NCBI GenBank assembly: GCA_000729835.1
Contig: JFHB01000167.1
Location: forward strand, 1 to 64,000
Length of the DNA stretch: 64,000 bases
From: Atkinsonella hypoxylon
Lineage: Eukaryota; Ascomycota; Sordariomycetes; Hypocreales; Clavicipitaceae
Reading direction: 5' to 3'
Part shown: positions 24,976 through 39,686 of the stretch, in pieces
How the letters are laid out: each line of letters opens with the position of its first letter
Position numbering within the stretch: the stretch's first letter is position 1
Made by a program: the position numbers and the translations under genes
Notes under the pieces: model-generated
Seen by the model: only the letters and a program-made list of their open reading frames with translations
What the model was told of the DNA's origin: nothing
Databases searched by the model: none

Positions 24976-27900
24976 AGACACTATCTATAAAGCTAATGCT
25001 AGTTCTACCTAGAATATTAAAGGAAAGTAAGTATAGAGATCTAGATTTACACTACTTACTAAGGACCTAGATCTATTAGATATACCTTAAACTACTAGAA
25101 AGAACTTACTAATTAAAGAACTAGCTAAAATCTTGCTGCTTTTATAGGCTTACTAAAGGTTTTATACCTTTAGGCTAAGGCATAAAGCAGAGAAAGCAGT
25201 AAAACTACTTAAAAAAGGGAACCTCTTACTAGAATAGCTTATAGGTTTTTTTATAGAAATTAGTAGGTAAATTAGTAGAATTAGAGAAGAATTAATTAAT
25301 AAAATTAGTAGATTATAGAGAGAATTAAACAATAAAATTACTGCTCTTTAGGTAGAGCAATAATACTTAGCCTAAAAAATAAAGACTATACCTAAGCCTT
25401 AGGATAAATACAATAAATAATACTATACTTAATAAAGCTTTTAGCTTAAGGATTATAGGTAAAGGGTTTTTAATTCTTACTTACCTCTAAAAGATAACTA
25501 AGACTAAAAGTAAGGTTAAAAGCAACCTTTAGGTAAAGGAAACTATATAATATAGAGATACTTTAGATACCTTAGTACTTTTCTAAAAGAATAAAAGCTA
25601 CTATAATTTCTAAAGAATCTATTAGAGTAATACTATAATAGTAAAGCTAAGAAAAGCTAAGATACTAAAAAAGACTAAGATTAAGTATTTAGTAACTTTA
25701 AATATTAGTATATAAATTAATAAGTACTACACTATATTAGAAACAATAATCTCTAGCTAAATCTAGTAAATAAAAGGCTAAATCTACATTAGAAATAGAA
25801 TAACTAAAGTAATATATAGTTCTAAACCCCTAAGGAATAAATAGATTCTATATAGAAGATTACTAATATTAATTACTTTAAACCCTTTAACAATAGAAAT
25901 ATCTATAAGCTAATTTTATATAAAGGAAAGTACACTATTTTCTACAATATAGAGCTATAGATCTAAGCTGTTAAAGACTACTATAGCTATAGTATAATTA
26001 ATGCCTAAGAAGCTATTTATATTAAGCTTTAAACTCTCTTTAAAGGGAATATATTAATATAGTATAAGTAGTATCTAGATTACTATAAAAAAACAGCTAT
26101 TTTTAGTAGTTTAAACTCTATTTATACTACTATTTATAAAGAATTTAGTATATAGATCTAGAATATAATAATATAGCTAGATTTAGCTAAGTTTATAGAG
26201 TAAAATATAATTAAAGAAAAATTATTTAGGGAATTTACCTTTAGAGTATTCTAATATACCTATATAAATAGTAAAACTATTAATCTTTAGCTCCTTTTAA
26301 GACTCTATTATAAGCTATACCTAGGATTATAATAGCTATACTTAATTTTAATAGTAAAAGACTTAAGATCTATATATATTACTATAGTAAATAATAAGGT
26401 TAAGGATCTATAAGAATACCTTAGGGATTTAGAAAAACAATAAAAATTAGAAAACTATAAGAAAGATATTAATACTTACTACACTTAAAGTAAATTTAAT
26501 AGTAAGAACTCTAAAAACAATAAAGTAGCCTAAAGTAACTAAGTAAACTAGAATAAAAGCAATAGTTAATTTTAGTTCTAACCTTTATTCTATAAAAATT
26601 ACTAGAATAATTATCCTTAGTACCTACTATAAAACTAAGGGAATTAGCTACTAAGAGAGTAGTAGCTTTAGCTTTAATAAAACTAGAATTTAGAGGCTAG
26701 CTAGAATTATTAGCTAAAGCTATAGTATCTTTAGCAGCTTTAATGTTTTTAATAATAAAGCCTACTACAGAATAATAAGGAATATATCTATATAATAACG
26801 TTTAAAGATAAATCTAACTAGAAAGACTATAAAAAGTACCTTAAAAGCTATAAATACTAGCTAATAGAAGAAGAAGAAATAGTTAATACTAAAGAACTAC
26901 TAATTAGCCTAGAATTTAACTTTATTAAAACCTATTTTACTAAAAGTAAAGAAAAGTAAAAGAAAAAGGTTTAAATAAAGGTAAACTAAAAGGATTTATA
27001 AGGAATCTAAATAGAGTAAGTAGTTAAAGTAGTTATAAAGCTATAGCTTATTAAATTTAGTATTTTAAAGTTAAATTTCTTTCTAAAGATTTCTATTTAA
27101 TTCTATAATAAAGGACTATTATATTAGATCTACCTAAATACTAGAACCTCTTTAGTTTTAGTTAATAAAGTATAGTTAACTTAGTTTAGTTAAAATATAA
27201 AATAGGCAAAAATAGAGCTAAAACTAGTTACTAAAGTGCAATTGTTCTTTTAAATCTCTAAGACAGCTATATTTAACTTCTATATCTCTAGATCTATATA
27301 TAGTGTATCTATAACTAGCTATTTTATAGTTATAGCTAATATAATAAGTAACTTAGGACTAAAGCTTCTTCTAAGTTTAACCTTTCTCTATAATTATAGT
27401 GTTAAAATTAATTTTATTTGCCCTAAAGCTACTATTAGGTCTATTTATAATATAGTTATAGAAATAGGTATCTTTTAGCTAATTTTAAAGATTCTATATT
27501 AGAATATAATAGTAGTATAAGCTATAATAATTCTGCTAAAATTGTAGAAGTATATCTTAGTTAAATAGAAGGAGGTACTAGCTAATAAGAAGGCTACTGC
27601 CTACTATATATACTTAAAATTTAACCTTATTCTAGATATATTGCTTAGTATAACTAACTAAAAATAAATAGTAGCCTATAACTATTTAGATAAATTTATT
27701 ATAATCTAGAAAAATTAAAAGGTTGCTTATCTTTAGTATAATAAAGAGCTTAAGGCTAACTATATAATTATAAACCTATTTAATTTATATATATATTTTT
27801 CTAAGGATATTACACCTAATAATAGTCTATTGCCTATAGAAGATTATAAGTTATAGAAAGAAGGTAATAGTAGTAAATTTAACCCTAAAAAAGTTAATAA

Positions 27901-30435
27901 TAGTATCTTTATATATAGAATCTTTTGTCCTAAGGATATACTATATATTTATAATAAATATAAGGTTAAGGTAGAAAACTTAAACTTAAATGTTATAACT
28001 AAGCTTATTAACTTAATAGATAAATATAATATTTATTGTAATAGAGGTATTATTTCTATACTTAAAGACTAGTATATAAGAGTAGATTTAGTAGATAAAT
28101 AGCAGAAGCAGCTAAAACCTATCTAAATCTACCTACTAGGAGCTAAAGATAAAGCTAAACTAGATAAGGTTTATAATAAGCTATATTTAAGTAGAAAAAT
28201 ATTGTATTTAAACAACTTAGTAGCTATAGCCTACTTAGCCTTTATAGTGTAAATTAAAACTCTAATAAAAATAAAAGAATAAGTTATAATTAATATAAGG
28301 CTACTTAATAGTGTAGTAATGCTAGATATATACTCTTTACTAGATTAATTAGATATTATAGTAAATATATATAGTAAGAAGATATTTTTACTCTTTAATA
28401 TATTAGGGTTTTTTTACTAGCTTTCTATAAGATAAGAATATTAATCTTATATAGTAGTAATATTAAAATAAAGATTAAAAGCATTAAATATAGTACTTAT
28501 AGGCTTTAAGAATATATTAGCTTTTACTTAATAGTATAAAGACTAATTATTTTAAAAGCATTAATATTTTATATAAATCTATATTAATAACATTATTATA
28601 TTCTCTAACTCTACTAAGGACTACCTTATATACCTTAATATAGTTTTATTAATTCTAGAGAAAAATAAGTTAATAATAGCTATAAAGAAGTTATTTATAA
28701 GCTACTTAGCTATTTAGCTATTAGGTTTTATTATTAATAGTAATAGAATTACTAATATAAATAATAAGCTAAAAGCTTTTTAAAAACTTAAGTTTTTAGT
28801 AGATCTTATAAATCTAAAGACCTTTATTAATATAGCTAGCTTTTTATAGAAAAGTATTCTATAGTTTAATATATAAATTTACTTACTATAGAAATAAAAG
28901 ACTACTCTACTATAAAAGCTTTATAAAAAAGGCTTAGCTAATAGTTTATCTAAACTAATATACTAAAAGAAAGCCTAAAAAGTAATATTTTTACTAAAAC
29001 TTAAGGAAGAAAAGGCATTCTAAAAGGTAAAAGTATACCTTAATAAAAACACTATTCTATAGCACTATAACTTTAGTAAGTATTTATTCTTTAAAGTTAA
29101 TACTTATAAGGAAGGATTTAGGCTCTTTATCTTTTAGCTTATAGGTAAATAAAATAGTTATAGTATATCTAATAAAGACATTAAAAGCAACTAACTATAG
29201 CTAATTCTTTTTCTCTTAAGATATACTTTTAACCTAAAGAAACGTTATAGATTAACTAAGGTAGAGGTAGCTATAATTATATAGAGTGTTTAAAAGCTAT
29301 AGAAAATAGTTTAATTTAACTACTATACTATTAATATTATTATAGACTACTTACTAGCAAAAGGGATTATTAAATATACCTTACTTACTATAATAGATCT
29401 AGATAAAGCTAACTTAAAATTAGCTAAAGTAGCTAATTATCTATTGCAATTTAACCTAAGAGTCTTCTATATACTAGAAGTACTAAATATAGTGCTAAAT
29501 ACACTCTCTAGGTTGCTAGTTATAGTCTTATACTAAGAGAAGGCTTATAACAGTAAATTTAATAAGCTTAATGTAAGTGCGTTTTTCGCTAAAGAATACA
29601 GTACTACAGCAGTATTAAATAAAGGTCTAAAAGAGAAAATTGTTTAAGGCTATAGTTTTAATCTAAAGCTTAGTAGAATTATAGAAGGTATTAAGAACTT
29701 TTATAAAAAGTAGAATTAGCAAAATTAACAATAAAGGCTAAGGATTTTACTATATAAATAAACCCTATAAAACAATAGACTTTTATACTATTATAATAGA
29801 AAAGGCCTATTCTAACTGTATATATCTATAAAGGTTATAGAATCTATCCTTAAAACAGTCTATAATAATTAAAACTATTTTAGCGCCTATAGAATAGCAG
29901 TAGAATTATAGGTAGTTTACTTTCTATAGATATATAAGTAAATTTAAACCTATATTACTTACTACTATACCTATAAAGAAAACGCAATTAACTACAGTAA
30001 GCTGCTAAAGGAATTAAGGTTATTAAAGTTAGTTCTAACTCCTTTCTATACAATTTTACTTAATTTTATTACTAATATACCTAAAGTTAGCTTAATAAAC
30101 ACCCTATAGTAAAAAGATAGATATAGCTTCTATAACTTACTATATCTAGTAAATTACCTATTTAGTAAGTAAATAATCCTTATACCTAAGTATATAATAT
30201 ATACAGCAGAAATTTAGGCAGAACTACTCTTATAGATACTGTATTTATTAAACTAAGGCCTTCCTAAGTAGATTATAAGCAACTAAGATCTAAAGTTTAT
30301 TTCTAACGTTTAGAGAAGTATATTTACCTAAATTAGAAGTAAATTGCTTATAGCTATAGCTTACTACCTATAGATAAATAGAACAGCTAAATAGAAGAAT
30401 TAAATAGTTATTATTACTGTTTAATACTATATAGT

Positions 30436-31132
30436 TGTTAAAAATAAGCTACCCTGTATAGCCTATTTTTTATGCCTACTAGTTGCTCTATCACGTGACC
30501 CTCATTAGGTCTTGTTACGTTGATTTTCGGTAGAGATATCGCTGTTACTAGATGCGAAACATTTAGAATCGACTAAGGCAAAGTTGCCTAACCTATAGTT
30601 AACTTTAACAGCGATTTTCTCCACAACTAGCAATGGTAGAAATTCAAGAAGTATACCATTCGAAAGCTAAGAATTAGGGCTATCTAATAGTATAATTGTT
30701 GGATAGAGTTGCTTATAAGGGTTGCTTGTTATTAGTGGAATTTATTAAATTAAGCACGTAGGCGTCTCGTTTATATAGCTGTAAGTCGATTTTTTTGTTT
30801 TTATATAGTAAATCTTTTTGCGGAAATTATAAAGTGGCCTACAAGCCCCTTCTAGCGACTACAGCCCGCCGATATAGTCGGTAGGTCTATAAGGGACTGG
30901 AAAGATTTAAGATCCTACCCTTACTTATTCGTTACAGCGCTCTCAATATAAGATACCACTATTATTATAGTTATCTACTGCCTCTACGTGATCTATACTA
31001 TACACTACAGCTTGATTTAGGCCGCTGCTGCTTCCACTACGTGATAATTGCTAGGAGCAATTATAGGTGCTAAATCTAAGAGACCACTACCCTCTTAGAT
31101 ATCTAGTTCTGTAATCCCTATAATTTTCAATA
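30436..31132 (+). repeat. Solo LTR of the E copia family inside gypsy C
   Basis: 697 bp, homologous end to end with the LTRs of E2, flanked by ATAGT on both sides (30,431-30,435 and 31,133-31,137). The matching place in gypsy B (rc of 18,802-18,806) has a single ATAGT, giving the empty site. It is the least mutated of the copia LTRs here. It probably arose by LTR-LTR recombination of a full element. Its clear TSD fixes the LTR ends as TGTTA and CAATA. Confidence 0.95.
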
Positions 31133-33375
31133 ATAGTTATAAATCTAGATATACTATAGACTGCAATACTTCTAGCACTATAGCACTAACTTAATAATAT
31201 AGTAGTAGCTAGTATAGAGATTTCCTTTAACGAACTTATATATAGTTTCTAACTAGCTACTGTTGTTAATTTAATCTAATTAGATAACGTTTCTAGCAAT
31301 AGAATAAATATAAGCAATATAGCTATACTTTAGAAGCTATACTAGCAAGAGGTAGAAATAGCTATTAGTATAGTAAATGCCTTAAGTAAGATTAAATATA
31401 ACGCTTAGTATAAGCCTATTAATATTAAAGTAGAGAATATAGTCTACCTATAATTACACTAAGAATATATACTTCTAGAAAAGCTAAAAAAGAAATAGTC
31501 TTCTTAATAGGTAGAGCTATATAAGGTTTTTATAAAAGTAAGCCTATTGTTGTTTTACCTAGATTTCTTACTAGATTTATATATACACTTAGTAGTATTA
31601 GCAGCTTACCTTTAGAAGCTAAGATAAAGTAAAGACCCTTTTAACTAGAAAGAGTAACTATTACTGCTAATTATAATAGAAGGGTTTAGTATAGAGGACT
31701 ATTAGGAAATTAAGCGAATTTATGCCTATTAAATCTAGCGTTTCTGCAGTAGGTTAAGTAAGCTATATCTAGAATTCTTTATACAATAGAAAGGGTTCTT
31801 TACTAAAGATAACTAATAGATTGCTAAAGATAAGCTTAAAGTTAATGCTTCTAAAATTATAAATAAATATCTATAGAAACACTCTATAAATTAGAAAGAA
31901 GAGTATTAGCGTTATTAGAAGGGTAATATAGCCTACTAAAAAGCCCTAAATTAGCTAGCAGAAGCCTACTACTAACTCTTTTCTTTATAAGTTTTAATTT
32001 CCTTTATTATATAATAGATTGTTTAAATCCCTTAGTATCTCTTTCTTTATATTCTTATTTATTATTATTAAAACTATTAAAATTAACCTATATTATAGAA
32101 TTATAGAAGGTTAAGAAGAAAATACCTATAAATCTATATACTATTATTTTAACCTACTTTTCCTATAAATTTACCTTTACTTTTATAAATTTTTGCGCTT
32201 TCTACTATATAACCTTTTCTTTACACTTTTATATATTATAAAATCTTATAAATTTATTAATGCTGTTATAGCTACTGCTCTTTCTATTCCTTTAGGCTAT
32301 TGTTTAGCTACTTTTAATAGTTAAATACTAAAATACTACACTAAGGGCAACAGACTACCTATAGAGTAAGTTTCTACAGCCTATAGAACTAACTAGCCTC
32401 TATAGAGCTACTTTTAGCCCTTTTTATCCCTTCTATAGAAAATCTACTACTATTATCCTTTTCTTTTAGTAGTTTAGAATTATTAATTCTAGTAAACCTA
32501 AATAGCTTATTCTAAGAAGAGAATAACAATAGTAACTACACTTAAGCTATAATGCTACTACTATTTAAACCTAAAGAAGAATATATTGCTTTTAATATAT
32601 ATATTAATTATAATAATAGTTTTAACGCTAAAAGTAAAGGTTTTAAGTTTAAGGAGTAGAAATATAACTATAAAGGTAATATAGTAGCTATAGAGCTAAA
32701 TAACATTAAAACTTATCTTATATTACTTAATTTCTACTGCCTATATAGCACTTTTAGTAGGCCTAGAAGTACTAAAAGCACCTTAAAAGTTAATAAGTTT
32801 ATCTTTAGTACTATTTCTATAGAAATTAAAGATAACATTAACATTACTAACGTAAGGCCTATTATAGAAGACTATAGTTAGTATTACTACACTAATAGAG
32901 CTAAAGAAAAGGTATAGAATATAGAAAATACTATCTACACTTATACCTATAAATTTGCCCTTAAAGGTAGTACTATAGATAAAACTAGCATTAAGGTCTC
33001 TAAAGACAATATATATTACTTACTCTAGTAGAATATAGTAATATATATCTTTAGGATTTATAATAACTATAAAGTAAAGCGCTAGAACTAGCAATATAAA
33101 GGTAAGGATGCTAAGGTATCTATAAGTAACGCTAAAGTAGCTAGAAGAGGTAAGATATAGGTAAAAGTAGCAGCTACTATATACTATAGTAGTAATATAG
33201 TAAAAAGAGGTAAGGAAACTATTACTATAGATTTATCTATTAGTTTACTGTTATAGGTAGTGTTGCTTGCTATTTACTTCTTTAATAAATTTAGCAGGAT
33301 TAACAGCACTATTGTAGGTGCCTTAGCTAGTATTAGCTGTATAAACTTACTCTTTATTCTATTAGCTAAGGTGTA

Positions 33376-33690
33376 TGTTGGAATCGTTATAACTCTATCG
33401 TGCGATTCCGGCACCTGCGTGGGTAGATACAACTGTTGATTGGTTGCATCCGCACACTAGTCCCTACTTACATTAGGGTTGCTGATACCCCTCAATTCCC
33501 CCTTAACACAACACTATGCTTAAGGTATATAAGGTATCTAACGGGGTATATAATGTAGCCTCTTTTGCTAGTTAGATATAACTCCTAGATAACTGAATTT
33601 AAACCTCTTTAATGTAAATACTAGTGCACTAGTGAACTAGTTATAGGACTAACTTAAAGGAGTATAAATTAGACCCTTAGTCTGTTAACA
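33376..33690 (+). repeat. 5' LTR of copia F
   Basis: 315 bp. The outer part is well preserved (GTGCGATTCCGGCACC) and the inner end altered (GTCTGTTAACA against GTCTGTCGACA in the 3' LTR). Confidence 0.93.
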
Positions 33691-34099
33691 CTAATTAGTA
33701 GTTACTTAACTAGGAGTCTTTAGTATAACTAAAGAGATTAGCACAACTAACTATAGATTAGCTAGATTTAGTAAGAAGAGATGTAATACTGTTAGCTAGA
33801 ACCCTTAGCGGCTAATGCAACTAGTAAAGCGTACTAAAGGAAGGGATATCTTTACAATTGCTTAGTTACTAAGTTATATTCACTTATAATAACGTTTTAG
33901 TTTAACTAATTGTTAATATTAGACTCCTAAGGAATTAAATTACTAGCTAGAACCCTTAGCAGCTAACGCTATAGAATTTAACTCCTTTAACTATCTTAGA
34001 ACTTAGCTAGAAGCTAGCTAAATCTCTCTATCTTTATACTAATTCTGTTACACCTACTTTCTCTTTCTATACTACTTAATCTTATTTAATACAATAAGT

Positions 34100-37000
34100 T
34101 TACAATAACTTTAGGTAGATTTATAAGAATTTAAGCAATAACTACAACCTAATAAGCTTCTAGAATAACTTTAAAAGTATTAAAAACTTCTATTAATAGA
34201 TTAAAACTTAATATATAAAATTAACCTAGAAACTGCTACTACTACTAATCTAAACAATAGAATTGCCTTTATAATTAACCTTTATAAAGATTAAAGATTT
34301 AAAGATTAAGAATAATAGAAGAACTTTAAATTTAACTTCTATAACTAGAATAAAGACCTATTTTAAAGAGCTTTTACTCTAATTATTAAAGCGTTACGTA
34401 ATTTACTATATAAATATAGAGTTTATATAAGTAGAAGCAGCAGCTAAATTGCTAATTCCCTTAAAAGAGTACTATAGAAAGAGGAACAATCTATATAGCT
34501 AGAAGAAGAGATTAATAAATAAGTAGTATTAGGTAAATTCTACTTAAATCTACACCTAGATGTAGAACCTATATCTATAGTAAAGAAGCCTTAATCTTCT
34601 TTATAGAACCCTCCTTTTATACCTTTAGCACTCTCTTTATTACTTTTGTTAAGTATACCTAGCAATCTAATAGGTACATTAGCAGGAATACTACCTTCTC
34701 CCTCTCTACTATAGAATATAAGATTTCTTCTGCTTCTAGTAGTACAACTATTACTTTCTTCTATAATAGATCCTTTCTAGACTAATATAAGGAAAGTCCT
34801 TAACCTTATAAAGATCTACAAGGAAAGCAATAAATATAGCGGCAATATATTCGATTTTATTATACTAAAAGTAGTTATTCTTAAAGACCTATATTAATAA
34901 CTTAATTTCTTAGAACTAGCAATAATAAAGGCATTTCTAGTAATACTAATAGGTAAAGCATATAAATTCTACCTTATAATAATTGCAATAAATATAAGGA
35001 TAAATTATACCTTTAACTAAATAGTTAAAATTGTTAAACAACACTTTAAGACCTTAACTAATAAGTAGTTCTATTATTAAAGATAGAATAGCATTACGTT
35101 GCATAATATAATTGCTAAGAACCCTAATAAATCTATACTTAACTACCTTAATATAATAATCTAGAACCTTTAAGACATTTATAACAGCCTTTTTAACTCT
35201 TTTATAGATAATTCTAAACTTATTAAATAGACTCTTTAAGCAGTTAGAGGCATCCCTAAATGTAGCTAAGCTAAATTTACAACTAACGCAACATTCTAAG
35301 AGCTTATTAGCAACCTATAAAAGTTAATTAGTATTGCAGAAGTACAGAAGGAAATTAGCTAATTCTACGTTAAATTTAACTAACTTAATATTAATAACGA
35401 AGCTCTTTATATAGACTGTTAATATTAACGTTTAAGAGACCCTAGCTATAGCAGAAGTAAGACCTAAAAATAACGCTACTTTATCTATAGAAAAGAAGGA
35501 TATTAGTTAATAAAGTACAGCAAAAAAGAGCGTTAAAAAGTACAGTAAAGATAGTAGAATAACAAGAAGTATAGAACCTCTCCTTTAAACAGCAAATTTA
35601 GAGCCTATCTATAGGCTTATAAAGGATTAAGTAAACCTATATAGAATAATAGTTCTAACAATACTTAAGATATAAGTAAGGCATTTATTAAAGAATCTAA
35701 TACAGCTAATAAAGGAAAAGCTCCTTAGCTAATAATTATATAATTCTTTACTAATACTATAACTACAGATAATAGAGCTATCTTCTAGAACCTTAAGGAA
35801 GAAGCCTACTAGTATGCTCTATATAAGGAAGACCTATTTACAGAAGATTAATTAAATTCTATAGATCCCTTATTATATTTGTTATCTTATATATTAGAAG
35901 AACGTTATTCTAGTGAGATATTTAGAGGCATCTTACTTAACACTAAAGCAGCAGGTATATTAATAGCTGGAATTAACTAAGTATAGGCATTAGTGAAGAA
36001 AATGCCTTTATTAAAGATAAATCTATTTAATTAACACTATATAATTATATTTAGCGTAGAATTAGCAACTTTAATAGGCTTTATTATAGTTCTAATAGTC
36101 TTTAGCCTAATTACATTCTATATAATTAATATAAGTACTCTATTTCTATACAGCATTAATAATATAGATAAGATGTATATAAAGCTTAATAACCTTAAAA
36201 ACGTGCTAATTTAAGGCAATTAAAAGGTCCCTATTATCTAGAAATAGGGACATCTATAGTAGACTCTAGAAGCTATAGAAGCAGCTATATTCTTCTTGTT
36301 AGAAAAGCAAATCTATTAACTTTATTGTTAATTTAAGCATCCCTCTATACAACAATTAATAAAGATTCTATAATATATAAGCGAAGATATTAGTGATAAT
36401 AACGCTATTAATAGAATTATATAAGTTTGCTACTACTGCTAACTTAATAGTAAATTACCTAGTTAATTCTAATTTACGTTAAAAGATAACTATAACTTTA
36501 ACTACAAAATTATTATTAATATTATATATCTAGACAGCAGCTTTATTCTTTACGTTATTAATTCTGCAACCTTATTCTAGGCAGCCTACTTTCTAGAACC
36601 CTAAAAGTAGAAAGCATAAAATATCTAGAATGCATTAAAAGAATGCTAGATTAATACCTATCTAGGCCCTTCTAACTAGATAGTTTATAATGCTAAAAAG
36701 AACTTTATATCTACTAAATTCTGCTATTATACATAAATGTTGTCTATTAATGTTAATAAAGTTCCTATTAAATCCTATAATAGCATTAGTAAAGTTAAAC
36801 AGTACTATAGCTTATTATAAAGAGCTTATAACATTATTAACGACAAATTAAGCACTAATACTAGTATTATAAAGGATTAAAAGCTTTAGATAGCTGTTAA
36901 AGCTGTTAATAATTCTGCTAGACCTAACAGTTTTATGCCTATATTATTAGTCTTTAGTTCCTACTCTTGTATAATAAATAATTTACCTTTAAGCCTTTTT

Positions 37001-39270
37001 ATAATATAATAAGCTTTAATTTTACGTAAAGCTACTAATAAAGCCTAAAAGTACTTAGCATAAAGATAAATTTATAATGCTCTTACCTCCTACAACAGCC
37101 TAAATATAACACCTATATATTTACTACCTCTACAGTTAGAAGTGTATATATAGCGTAAAAAAGAAGGCTAGTAAGGCCCCTATAAGCTGCTTACTATAGA
37201 TAGCAAGGAGTGCACTGTGCAAATGCTTTACAGCCCTATTTATTTTTGTATAACTATTATAAAACCCTACTACTATAATAATAATAAATTTAATAATTAT
37301 TCTACTGTTTCTAACGTTATACCTAACAAAAGCAATATAGAATCCTTGCCTAAAAGTAATTCTATTCTACTAAAGAAGAAAGGAAGACCTCTAAAGGTAA
37401 AATAACTAATTAATCTAAATTTAATATAAAAAAGAGGTCTTAGAAGACTAAGAAAGAACTCTCTTTCTATTCTAATTAATTCTATATAAAATTCCTCTAC
37501 TTTTAACAATAAACTAAATAGATATATTACTATTTCTAGCCTAAATGCTAGTAGTCCTTATAATCTTAATTCTAGTAGTAATATTAATCCTACTTATATA
37601 TTGCTGTATAAATCTAGCGATAAAATTTTCCTTTCTGCAAAAGAAACAGTAAACTACAACTTAGCTGTATAACTAAGAAAAGACAATAAGATTACAGCAA
37701 AAGGTGCTCTATTTAAGGCATTTAACTAAGCTAAAATTAACGTACTATTAGCTAAAGATATCTTCTAATTTATTAAATTTAACTCTACTATATATAACAA
37801 CTATATCTTTAAATCTTATATAGTTTAAGAAGTTAAAGGAAAAGGAACTACATTACTATATAAGAAGTTAAGACTAGTTATCTAAGGATATAATAACAGC
37901 AATAAATTGTTAATTTTAACGCAATCCTTAACAATTTAATAAGCTAGTTAACGCTTAATTATAGCACTAGCTCTATCTCTCTAAAAACGCGATATTGTCT
38001 TATAGATCTACAATATTATATAGGCTTATATACAATTTAACACTAATTTAAATAGATTAATTATTGCATAACTTCCTAACTAAATTAGATATCTATATCC
38101 CTATAATACAGTAATAGAAGTAATTAAGTCTCTATATAGAATCGCTAAAGTAGGTATACATTAGTGGTCTACGTACTTCTGCTACTACTATAATAATTTA
38201 AGTATAGTTACATTAATATATAACTTCTGCTTACTAATATTAAACAATAAGAATTGCTTTAGAATTATTAGAATGTAAACTAATAATACACTAGAACTAA
38301 GCAATAAAACCTTCTTTAACTATAAGGAATCTAAACTGCAGAAGGCTAATTTTACTGTAAAGCTAAAGCATAGCCTAACAGCAGAAATACTACTAATTTT
38401 TAACGGATATATATTAACTAAATTTAATAACAGCACTTTAACTCTTCGCTAGAAAGGTTAAAGTAAGAGGATTTAACCTGTTAATACTACTAGTGTTAAT
38501 ATAGATTTAACAAAACAATAGTACATTAAGCAATAAGCCTACAGCGTATATATTGCTACAATCTATTAACTAGAAGCTATATTTAACCTTTCTGTTGCTA
38601 TATAATAGTAAGATATTATAATTAACAATATTAAACGACTAAATAAGAGGCTTTAATAGTAGATTAATAACTAAACCTATAGATTATAATACATCTTAAT
38701 AGACCTTCTCTTTACTAAATTGTATATATTTATTAATAGATTCTTTGTAAACAATAAAGATTTAAGCTTCTAGATAGAATATATAATTATTCTAGGTAAT
38801 AAAGGAGCTTGCAAAAAGAACGCTAAATTTGTAATAAAAGGCAATATTATTACGTATAGCTCTATTAAAAGTAAGAGAGTTATAAGGAGCGCACTTACAT
38901 TAGAACTATACAGTATAGTGCAAGGCGTAAATATATTGTATGCTATTAGCACTACATTAAATATAGTGATAAAGCAGCTATAGATACTGCTAATTCCACT
39001 AGTAGTCTGTATAGATTCGTTCTTGTTATATAAATGCCTTATAAAGCTTAGTACAATAAAGGAAAAGAGATTAATAATTAACATTATAGTGCTATATTAA
39101 TTATACAAAAGGCGTAAAATTAACAAAATCTATTAGATTAACGGTAAAGATAATATTGCTAATTTAATAATAAAAGCAACGCTAAATAAGACTCTTAAAT
39201 CCTTTATTAACAATAATAAGGCTAATATATAGGTAGAAGGCTAGGTAAAAAGACCTATAAATTAATATAG
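34100..39270 (+). pseudogene. gag-pol of copia F
   Basis: Limits are approximate because start and stop are lost. Near 35,480 the piece RYFIYRKEGY looks like a decayed zinc knuckle (Cys to Tyr, from the pattern CFVCxKEGC). RT runs about 37,600-38,330 with LRLVIQGYNN, LTQSLTIQQASQRLI (Q from TAG/TAA) and the active box MQTNNTL near 38,270 (from MQTDDTL). RNase H follows with SSIKSKRVIRSALTLELY near 38,860 and CIDSFLLYKCL near 39,010. The order RT then RNase H at the 3' end is copia-like, and the wording resembles Ty1/copia polyproteins common in filamentous fungi. Confidence 0.82.
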
Positions 39271-39371
39271 AAGGATATTAGATTTATTGTTATTTATTCC
39301 TTTAATCTATTTTATTATTACTGTAACTATTAAAGTTACTCTACTAGTACAATAAAAAGAGAGACTACTAG

Positions 39372-39686
39372 TGTTAGAATCGTTATAACTCTATTGTGCA
39401 ATTCCAGCACCTGCGTAGGTAGATACAACCGTTAATTAGTTGCATCCTTACACTAGTCCCTACTTACATTAGGGTCGCTAATACCCCTTAATTCCCCCTT
39501 AACACAACACTATACCTAAGGCATATAAGGTATCTAACGGGGTATATAATGTAGCCTCTTTTGCTAGTTAGATATAACTCCTAGATAACCGAATTTGAAC
39601 CTCTTTAATGTGAATACTAGTGCACTAGTGAACTGGTCATAGGACTGACTCGAAGGAGTATAAATTAGACCCTTGGTCTGTCGACA
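39372..39686 (+). repeat. 3' LTR of copia F
   Basis: 315 bp, aligned along its length with 33,376-33,690. Its outer (right) half is the better preserved one. It is followed by the second GTGTA, and gypsy C resumes. Confidence 0.93.

Larger units (their letters stand above)
14613..31997 (+). pseudogene. gag-pol of gypsy C (interrupted by B and by the solo LTR)
   Basis: The start ATG at 14,613 is kept; B has ATA in its place. The gag frame reads across the B insertion when one TTAGG is removed. Readable pieces: a protease candidate NTRTSLVLV near 27,140 (from DTGTSLVLV); RT near 28,310-28,780 with YINN at 28,580-28,591 and LGFIINSN; RNase H near 28,990-29,520 with RYRLTKVEVA and NTLSRL (from DALSRL); and integrase 29,700-31,640 with ISNQDLKFIS near 30,273. 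The part after 31,138 continues past the solo LTR. Stops are mostly TAG/TAA where Q or W is expected. No chromodomain was seen in this family. Confidence 0.8.
33376..39686 (+). mobile_element. Ty1/copia element F, full length, RIP-degraded
   Basis: 6,311 bp with 315 bp LTRs (33,376-33,690 and 39,372-39,686) and TSD GTGTA (33,371-33,375 and 39,687-39,691). The LTRs begin TGTTRGAATCG and end ACA, and carry the 14 bp palindrome ACTAGTGCACTAGT at 33,620 and 39,616. They are unrelated to the E family LTRs. It interrupts the third ORF of gypsy C; the empty site is present in A (near 10,133) and B (near 16,563). Confidence 0.94.

Noticed and set aside
38770..39084. 104-codon open frame on the minus strand in copia F
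   Set aside because: Antisense to the RNase H of F, which is recognisable on the plus strand. Its hydrophobic look comes from the AT-rich composition.
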